Position numbers and translations under genes: made by a program
The notes under the pieces: model-generated
The model's input: only the letters and a program-made list of their open reading frames with translations
The model's database searches: none
Told to the model about the DNA's origin: nothing
Part shown: positions 56,818 to 64,000 of the stretch, piece after piece
Layout: each line of letters opens with the position of its first letter
Numbering within the stretch: the stretch's first letter is position 1
Assembly: GCA_963457665.1 (NCBI GenBank)
Contig: OY735220.1
Location: 32,254,716 to 32,318,715 of the forward strand
From: Thysanoteuthis rhombus
Lineage: Eukaryota; Mollusca; Cephalopoda; Oegopsida; Thysanoteuthidae
Direction of reading: 5' to 3'
Length of the DNA stretch: 64,000 nucleotides

Positions 56818-56880
<63 letters not shown>
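56778..56880. repeat. (TA)n microsatellite
   Basis: TA dinucleotides with GTATATATATATTTATACAT interruptions near 56800-56822, adjoining the palindrome at 56881. Confidence 0.95.
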
Positions 56881-56887
<7 letters not shown>

Positions 56888-56904
56888 AACAGTCAAGCCC
56901 AAAT

Positions 56905-56972
<68 letters not shown>

Positions 56973-56996
56973 ATTTGGGCTTGACTGTTTCTGATA
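56881..56996. repeat. Perfect 116-bp palindrome with (TA)n centre
   Basis: TATCAGAAACAGTCAAGCCC then AAATATCATATA at the left is exactly inverted at the right (TATATGATATTT then GGGCTTGACTGTTTCTGATA). The centre is pure TA, so the whole 116 bp reads as a perfect palindrome. It could extrude as a cruciform. Unique flanks start at 56997. Confidence 0.9.
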
Positions 56997-57982
56997 AATG
57001 TCCCAGGGTCAGATTAAGATCAGCGGATCATGATACCTGGGGCATCAGACTGTATCAATCTTTGTAAATGAAACTCAAGTGTCAGTGGCCGCTAAAGTGG
57101 CAACTCTTGTTTATGGACTTTCAAAGACTGGAAGAATGTCTTTGACTATAATGGTTATGAGTTCAATTACCACTGGCATTGGTTACTTCAATGGAGTTTG
57201 TGAAATCCTGGAGAATGCAAAAAACAAAAAATGGTATGAAAAAGCAATGAGAAATTTTTTGTTCAAAAACCATAGCAAATGTCTCTAATTCTTTGCAGTT
57301 ACTCCAAAACTTATAAAATCTGCAATATCATTCCAATCAATATTTCGTATTTTCTAATTTTCAAGGCAGTGGGAGTGGCATAACTGTTAACGGCATCAAT
57401 AATTGAGTTGCCAGGCCAATTCAAATACTTGCTAGGGCTGTTTATGTTCACTTTACAGTAATGCCCTTTGGAACAACATGAATCCATCTCTTCTCCCTCC
57501 AGCTAGGGGTAAAAAGCTGGACTATTTAGCCTTGAGAGGTAACCACTGTAGGAGAAGGACAACTCTGAATTCAAAATCAGCTCACCAGAAAATAGTGGCA
57601 ACACATGAGCTCAGTTGTGTGCTACCTTTACAGAAGCAACATTACGATACAATCCACTTGGGAGGAATTAGAAAAAGTCTTGGTCCAGCAGTGGATATGA
57701 AATTGCTGCTGGTGATGATGAGCATTTTAAAATTCTTCTTTTCAGCCATTTTTGTATTCTCTTATTCTTGAGTTTTACTGTTAAACTGAACAGAAGAGTC
57801 TGGATATGTGTTTATTAATTAGCATATTATTTGCTTTTCAGTGATACAGTCAATAGAATCTTTGAAAAAATTAATTAAGAAGATTGTTGGAGAGTCAGCA
57901 GGCCAGTGGGAGACATTTGAATAACAGAAACTATGAGCAATAGGGTGGTAAAAAGGAATAGTCTGTTTTGTCATAGTGATAT
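56997..57982. other. No gene confirmed
   Basis: Frames at 57079-57288 (69 codons) and 57478-57771 (97 codons) on the plus strand have fairly normal composition but no motif that I recognise. They could be relics of a mobile element or unknown exons. I saw no support for either. Confidence 0.35.
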
Positions 57983-58144
57983 GGGTGTCCCCAGCTGTAA
58001 TGCAGGGGTCGGGATTCAAGAATGTCAGTATTATAATTAGGCTGCAATCAATTTAGATATTTCAGAGCTAGATTAATATTTTAGGGATCTCAAACAACCT
58101 GCTTTATAACGCTAACTGCACTATAATAAACCACACTATAAGAA
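57983..58144 (+). mobile_element. Pogo/Tigger-like MITE (family S), cut by LINE
   Basis: GGGTGTCCCCAGCTGTAATG start, GTCGGGATTCAAGAATG, and CTTTATAACGCTAACTGC then ACACTATAAGAAGC. The right terminus is missing because an RTE LINE begins at about 58145. Confidence 0.65.
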
Positions 58145-58502
58145 GCATGCTGCGTGCTCATGAGAAAATCATGCTCAGCCTCACATGGAGAGATCACAAG
58201 ATAGCACAATATATCAGGAATAAAATGAGGGTTCTAGATATAAGAGAATCTATAAGAAAACTCAAATGGCGACGGGCTGGTCATGTTGCAAGAATGAAAG
58301 ACAACCGATGGACATCACAACTCACAACATGGATCCCCAGAGAACACATGCGAAACTGAGGCCAACAAAATACAAGATGGAGAGATGAACTAGACAAATT
58401 CAGGAAATACTGGCTCTGCGACATCCATGATAGAAAAATGTGGTTGATCCTGGGGAAGGTTTATGTCCTATTACGGATGTTAAAAGACTGATGATGATGA
58501 TG
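58145..58502 (+). mobile_element. RTE-clade LINE 3' end
   Basis: A 70-codon frame reads EKIMLSLTWRDHKIAQYI then KLKWRRAGHVARMKDN and RWTSQLTTWIPREHMRN, the same tail as at 100-472, still open. The rest (RWRDELDKFRKYWL, then GTCCTATTACGGATGTTAAA) leads to the (TGA)n end. 5'-truncated; no RT domain present. Confidence 0.85.
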
Positions 58503-59427
58503 ACCAGTGGGGCCTGTTGTGATTGTATGTGTATCTCAATCTTCAGTAGGTCATTGACATACCCTGTTTTTATCTGAGTCTTACAGCAACAATCTGCATT
58601 TTATTTATCTTTTTGTCAATGGCTTTGTGCTAGACTCAGAAAAAGAAGAGATTTTTTTTCTAGTAAGTTTGTCGATGATTCGTCCGTCCAGTGCTTTTAG
58701 CTCTTTATAAACTGGCTTTCTTACATATCAAATATGCTGTATGCATAGGAATTTCAAGGTGCATTCCTTTAACATAGACGCAGAATGATTTTCACAAACA
58801 ATTATTAGAAAGCATTCACTAAAAACTGGAAAAATCAGGTTGTAGATCCCAAACTATGTTACAGAATGTGCCAAAAGTTAGTTATAATCATTCATCAGAG
58901 ACATTTCTTTTAACTTTGATTCATTCCAACACTTGATTATTTCCCCTTAAAGTGAGTCATTTGTCATTCTTATGTTATTACTACTAAAATGCTGAGAAAT
59001 GATTTTGCAATGTTAACAAAATCTAGAAGAATATTCCTGGATACACCTCAAAATTTAATTAATTATTCCTTGTCCCATGGCCCCTCTTTTTCAACAAATT
59101 GTCATTGAAAGACATGAGAACTTTTAGAGATATTGTATGGATTAACAGACAAACCGACAAGCAAATTAATATAGATTCTTCTTCTTCTTCTTCTTCTTCT
59201 TCTTCAAGCATTCTACAGTTCTTCTTCCTCTTCTTCTTTTTAGCCATTCTCATTTTCCATTATTTTTATGTTTCACTGCTAAGCTGAACAGAAGGGAATA
59301 TTACCTCTGCCCAACTACTTCCATGGGCAAAAGTAATCAGGTATGAAACAGTGATATCTTAACAGTCCTTACAAGAATTTTCCTGGTTAAAGTTGACAAA
59401 GACCTCTGCACTCAGACAGAAGAGAAA
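58503..59427. other. No gene seen; (CTT)n microsatellite
   Basis: CTT repeats at about 59176-59208 give poly-Ser or poly-Glu frames that are artefacts. Confidence 0.5.
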
Positions 59428-59976
59428 AAGGAAGGTTTAACAAGATAGAAGGATATCTGGAAGTGAAAGAAAGTGAAAGAAAAGAAAAGAAAAAAAAAGG
59501 ATTGAAAATTGGAAGAAAAGAGAAGAAAGTTGAGAAAATCAGAAGAAGGTAAAGGGAGAGAAAAATTGTAAGGTTGAAGTAAGAAATGGAAAGAGAAAGA
59601 GTGATATCTTATGAAAAAGAAAAAAAGAAGAGAGCCTAGAAAGAAAAAGAGGGAAGAATGAATAAAAGAGGGGGAGAAAACAGGGAGAAACATAAAGAGC
59701 CAAAAAAAAGAAAAGAAAATGTTTAGAAAATAATGAAAAAGAATGATTGGAAGTGAAGGAAATAGAAGTGAAGGAAAGTGAGAGCAACTGTAAAAAATGA
59801 AATATTGGAAAAGAATGGAAAAGAAAGAAAAATGATGGAAAGAAGAATTGATGACACACTGAAGAGAATTTGAAGCAATGAAAGAAATTAAAAAACAGAA
59901 AAGATGAAGAAAAACAATGAAAGAGAAAACAATGACGAGAAGGAAGAATTTGAAAGATAAAGAAACTAAAGATCAA
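59428..59976. repeat. Polypurine tract (~550 bp)
   Basis: The plus strand is nearly all A and G (GAAAGAAAAG-type) up to the family M copy at 59977. Phe/Ser/Leu frames on the minus strand (up to 145 codons) are artefacts. Confidence 0.85.
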
Positions 59977-60367
59977 ACAGGTCGGCTAAACCTCTTGAAA
60001 TAAACTGTCATGTAACCCATGTCTTTTAGCAGCATGTCATGATAGGGGTGATCAACTACCAAATTGAAAAAAAGGGGAGATAAGTAACCAAATTACATCT
60101 CTCACCTTTTGTTTGGCAGTGACCACTTAAAATAGTCTGAATTTTTTTTTAAAATCGTTGAATGCCTATAGACACAAACTAAGGGACCAATTTATAATAC
60201 AGTATAAATGCTTAAATTTTCAGCTGGTTAGCGATATTGGTGCAGCCTGTGAATGTGACACATGCATACATACATACATACAAACATAAATGCATAGTCA
60301 GCAAGCCAGCCAGACCAACTTGAAAACTGAAAAAACCTATGGTGACAGTTCTGGTTGATGGTTTCAA
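59977..60367 (+). mobile_element. Family M element (first part of M-P-M unit)
   Basis: ACAGGTCGGCTAAACCTC to GTTCTGGTTGATGGTTTC, with GGCAGTGACCACTTAAAA and AGCAAGCCAGCCAGACC inside. Confidence 0.8.
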
Positions 60368-60478
60368 ACAAAAAAGCAAAAAAAGAGAAGTTTAAATGTG
60401 TAAGAAAGAAATGAAGAAAGATAAAAAGAAAGAAAAAGATAGAAAAAGATTCTTTGAACTTGTCATCACAGTCAATAA

Positions 60479-60874
60479 TTGAACAACTATAGCATCAAAA
60501 TTTTGTAAAAGAAATTCCATTAAAGAATGTATATGGTCAGAATAAATTCTTTTTATGACACCACTGGTGTTTTCCACTCAAAAACATCTAAAATAGTGTA
60601 AAAAAAAACATCTAGAAACATCTAGATTATGGAGAATCCAGATGTTATTACAAACCTGGCAAAATAAGGTCCCATAATGGTCAAAAAATCATTTTTTCAG
60701 TAGGGGTCTAGTGGGGCACTGAGGCTAATTTTCAAGTTAGTAGAATAATTGGTATAGCCAGAAGTGCTGGTATATACAAACATACAAACTTACAAACAAA
60801 CTTACAAACAAATACTTGTACACATGACAAAAGGATAGAAACCTTCACCCTCTTTGGTGGCTACTGTTGTCCAA
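60479..60874 (-). mobile_element. Family P element (middle of M-P-M unit)
   Basis: TTGAACAACTATAGCATCAA at 60479 and GGCTACTGTTGTCCAA at 60874 are the inverted termini. The interior in reverse reads TTTTCCACTCAAAAAC, ATCTAGAAACATCTAGA and GGATAGAAACCTTCACC. Confidence 0.8.
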
Positions 60875-60879
60875 TAAAT

Positions 60880-61158
60880 GGAGAGATAAAAAGTGAGAAA
60901 AGATTAGGATGAGAGAAAAGACAGTAAGGAAAGAGGAAGAGATATAGAAACTTGAAAAAAGATGAAATAATGAAAAAAAGAATGAAGTATTCAGAAAGAA
61001 TAGAAAGGAGAGAGATATGAAGATTGGAGATGGATTGAAAAATGAATTTGATGCAAAACAAGAAACGAAAAAGTAGAAAAAAAAAATGTGGAAATACAAC
61101 AGATTGAGACAAAACAATGAATAGCGGGAATAAATTAGAAGATGAAGATACTAAAGAA
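60880..61158. repeat. Polypurine tract
   Basis: A/G-rich plus strand between a P and an M copy. A further short tract lies at about 61610-61700 after the M copy. Confidence 0.75.
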
Positions 61159-61160
61159 CA

Positions 61161-61556
61161 AACAAGTCTGGTTCGTCACTCAATAGAAACTGTCTCTTGA
61201 CCAATGTCTTCTGGCAGCATACCATTTAGGGATGATCAATTTGAAAAGAGGGGATCAATGAATAAGTTACTTCTCTTGCTTGACCGATTTAGCAAGAATT
61301 TAGATTGTAAATTTAACCCACCCCTGTCTAAAAACTAATTTGGTAGAGGAATTTTCACAAAATAGGAAAAAAATGTTTTTCCTTGACATAATGAGTAAAT
61401 GCTTAAATTTCCAGCCCTCTAGAACCATTTGTGTGACCTGTAAAAAACACATACATAGCCAGGCATCAGCCAGCCAGCCAGCCAGCCAGAACCACTTGAA
61501 AACTGGAGAAATCTGTTTTGAGAGTTTTACTGAGAGTTTTGGTTATTGGTTTCTGA
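61161..61556 (+). mobile_element. Family M element (last part of M-P-M unit)
   Basis: ACAAGTCTGGTTCGTCACTC to GGTTATTGGTTTCTGA. An (AGCC)n expansion (CAGCCAGCCAGCCAGCC) sits at the AGCCAGCCAGACC site. Confidence 0.8.
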
Positions 61557-61700
61557 TTGAAGACAGATTGATAAATGAATTTGATGCAGTACCTCACATG
61601 AAAAAGTAGAAAAGATGAGAAAAAAAGGTGGAGAGAAAACATTAAAGGGAAGGAAGAAAACAGAAAGAGGAAAAAGTTGAAGAATAAACAAAAAAATGCA

Positions 61701-62144
61701 GAGAAAGGAATGCTTGTCCAAAATAAGGTGTGTTAACTTCAAAATGATTTTTTTTTCCTTTGGAATCATGCAGATGAGTTAATTATGATATTTATTCATG
61801 CAAAATTACAGGTACCCTTTTCTATCCCCCAAGCAACACATGCCTAGCTTTACCATAATTCTACATACTTTTGCATTTTGCCCATTTCCTGTGTTCTTCA
61901 GAGCCTGATTATTAGGGCTATATATTTGACCATTGAACTTCAAAATCGATGACAACTTGTTCCAGGATATAAACAGAACCAATTATCCATTGCTTTTACC
62001 ATTTGTCTCTTGCAACTGAATTTCTTCTCTTGTAGTTTTGGGCTCAAAACCTTTAATAATAATGAATTTTACACTGAATCTGTAAAAGATGCAATCATAT
62101 TAGTGAATCTTTCACTTTTAGCATCATTCCTATCATATAATAAC

Positions 62145-62196
<52 letters not shown>

Positions 62197-62402
62197 AAGA
62201 GTGTAGTTTCAGGATGCAATAAGCACCTTTAAAAAATAAATGTGTTTTAATCAAATGAAGTTCTCGATTTGAATGTTTTTATCTTATTACTACTTTTTTT
62301 TATACGTATGCAGCCTATAAGTTTTTAATAAGATGAAAAGTTCAAATTCAGAATTTGATTTTTGATTTAATCAGACATGTTTATTTTTTAAAGCACACTC
62401 TT

Positions 62403-62465
<63 letters not shown>

Positions 62466-63031
62466 CTATGGAGTCCTTCTGTTCACACTATCCTGACATA
62501 TTACCAATTGTGTCCAATGTGGCCAAAGCTAAGAAAACTACAAAACAGACAATATTTGCAGACAAATTCTAAAATATGTTGTTTTTTTTTTGTGTGTACG
62601 TTTATGTGTATGTAGACTAAAAGAATTCTGAAAACAGGGCTTTATATCAATTTATATACGAAACTGAGTGTAGGAATGCTCAAGGTGGGAAGGTCTACAT
62701 GCAAAAGAATTTCTAATTATCTGCTAGTGGGAGGAGATCCACATGCTTGCATCTTCTGTCCGAAACAGCTACTCTTCAACTCATTACCATAGTCACTCTT
62801 AACAGCCCCTGACTGCATATTTCCATGTGTCATTTTGTGATTGATCTAACTTTTGGGTAATTAAACCCAGTAATTAATCAACCAGAGCACATCACGAATT
62901 GAAAATATTTTTAAAAACTCTCTCATCATATGCATTAATACAATGTACAATAGCAGTCAAATAGAGCTGAACAAAAGTTCTAAAAAGCTCCAAAGTCAAT
63001 TCCAATCATTATAACTTGATACAAATCTATT
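61701..63031. other. No gene seen; two (TA)n tracts
   Basis: (TA)n at about 62149-62193 and 62404-62466. The rest is AT-rich without a motif that I recognise. Confidence 0.5.
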
Positions 63032-63354
63032 TTAGAAACAGTCATCCAAAACTGTCAGTGTAGGTCAACATAGGTTTCTCCATTTTTTAGGTAACTCTGG
63101 CTGGTTGGCTGTGTTATACATACAAGCATAGACATACAAGCTAAGGGGATAGAATGGGGCAATGCCCCCCCCCCCATTTCTTTTTTGTTTTCAGAAGATT
63201 TTCTATCAAAATGAGTTTTTAGTTGAGAGTTCATTTTACATAATAAGTTTATGCTGCAGAGTCAGGAAATGCTGTCTCTGACGCCCATGATAGAGAATTG
63301 TGGTGAATCCTGGGGAAGGTCTATGTCCAACGACGGATGTTAAAAGACTACTGA

Positions 63355-63388
<34 letters not shown>

Positions 63389-63556
63389 GGTGGTGGTGCC
63401 CTAGTTTTTGTGTCCAGCAATGTTCACACTTTTTAGTGATCACTGTCCAACAGAAGAAAGAGAAGTAACTTATTCATTGATCACCTCCAACACAGCATGC
63501 TGCCAAAAGTTGTTGATCATCTGACAGTCTCTATTAATTGACTAACCAGAACTGTC
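63032..63556 (-). mobile_element. Family M element, split by a short LINE insertion
   Basis: TTAGAAACAGTCATCCAAAA to TTGACTAACCAGAACTGTC. Interior order is normal up to AAGTTTATGCT (63254) and resumes at CTAGTTTTTGTGTCC (63400). Confidence 0.85.
63255..63398 (+). mobile_element. RTE-clade LINE, extreme 5' truncation, nested in family M
   Basis: Only the last ~95 bp of the LINE are present (GATAGAGAATTGTGGTGAAT, TCCAACGACGGATGTTAAAA), followed by an expanded (GAT)n(GGT)n tail of about 45 bp. This is the same 3' end as at 58.5 kb. Confidence 0.85.
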
Positions 63557-64000
63557 ATATTTATTACATCATATGCTTTTAATAAAAGTCTATTCCAAGT
63601 AAGATGAATACTTTGCTTAGATTTCATCAAAAATATAGACATAATTCATTTAATTTTCGTCTTCGGGTCAGTGTAACCTTTTAATCCAGAACATTTTTAG
63701 TTCACTTTCTCTTCATTAATCTAAAAAGAATTTATTGTCTTTTCATGTTTTGAATCTTGCTGTCCATTGCTGCTTGAAACCTTATCTTTTCCAATCTCAA
63801 TGCCATATTCTAGACTTTGAGTGTATCCTTCTAAACCCCCTTGCCTGATACCCGAAGATATAAATATCTATACTTGATCATGAGAGGCCCACTGGCCTCT
63901 GCTCAATGACTAGAGCAAATTTACATTCTATTCATTCAGACAATTGATCCCACTTCTCTATTTCTGACTCCTGCACTCAAAGGCTGTGCAAATCTTCTTT
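63557..64000. other. No gene seen
   Basis: Complex AT-rich sequence to the end of the window. No motif or repeat was supported. Confidence 0.4.

Noticed and set aside
57079..57771. Two plus-strand frames of 69 and 97 codons with ordinary composition
   Set aside because: No motif, splice context or family match that I can name; kept only as an unassigned interval.
59539..59976. 145-codon minus-strand Phe/Ser-rich frame resembling membrane segments
   Set aside because: Antisense of a polypurine tract; hydrophobicity is a by-product of composition.

Overview
This is AT-rich (about one third G+C by eye) animal nuclear DNA. I could not find one intact host protein-coding gene, rRNA or functional tRNA in it. 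The long (TA)n, (GATA)n and (GA)n microsatellites, RTE-clade LINE fragments, tRNA- and 5S-derived sequences, pogo/Tigger-like and mariner-like relics and Penelope-type units with hammerhead ribozymes indicate a metazoan. A lophotrochozoan such as a mollusc (perhaps a cephalopod) fits the style, but that is a weak inference. Almost every open reading frame is short, low-complexity or a fragment of transposon coding sequence.

Layout. 0-16 kb: an RTE LINE tail, a Penelope/hammerhead-type fold-back near 1.06 kb, a second hammerhead unit at 8.2 kb, two more LINE tails, a cluster of tRNA-derived SINEs and a 5S rRNA-derived sequence at 13.4-14.9 kb. 15.7-27 kb: many copies of one roughly 0.4-0.5 kb interspersed family, called family M here (ends ACAGGTCTGGTTAG and GGTTGACGGTTTCTAA), one of them split by a 1 kb RTE LINE. 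27-32.4 kb: pogo/Tigger-like MITEs (families Q and S), an internally deleted mariner and a TIR family U. 33-39.6 kb: comparatively repeat-poor and visibly richer in CpG, ending in a GC-rich patch broken by a hAT-like insertion. This is the best place to look for a promoter or first exon. 39.6-46 kb: pyrimidine tract, M copies and a Tigger-like element. It then holds a remarkable cluster of fold-back elements carrying hammerhead or hammerhead-like cores (43.1-44.9 kb) and a GATA higher-order minisatellite. 46.5-49.2 kb: family U, an RTE reverse transcriptase pseudogene with a small Penelope-type insertion in its RT domain, and another RTE tail inside (TA)n. 49.4-64 kb: M and P copies in purine/pyrimidine-asymmetric tracts, including an M-P-M composite present twice in opposite orientations. 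This stretch also has a perfect 116-bp palindrome and further LINE tails.

How the parts relate. Nesting gives an order of events. Some M copies predate RTE insertions (16.0 kb, 63.3 kb). An RTE copy predates a Penelope-type short insertion (47.9 kb). The strongest novel-looking signal is the family of short inverted-arm retroposons containing hammerhead cores. Three of them have recognisable 12-13 bp target-site duplications, and two copies of another have a foldable type I hammerhead. Hammerhead ribozymes in Penelope-like elements are known; the particular families and their fold-back architecture are what deserve a second look. All repeat boundaries were read by eye and are approximate.
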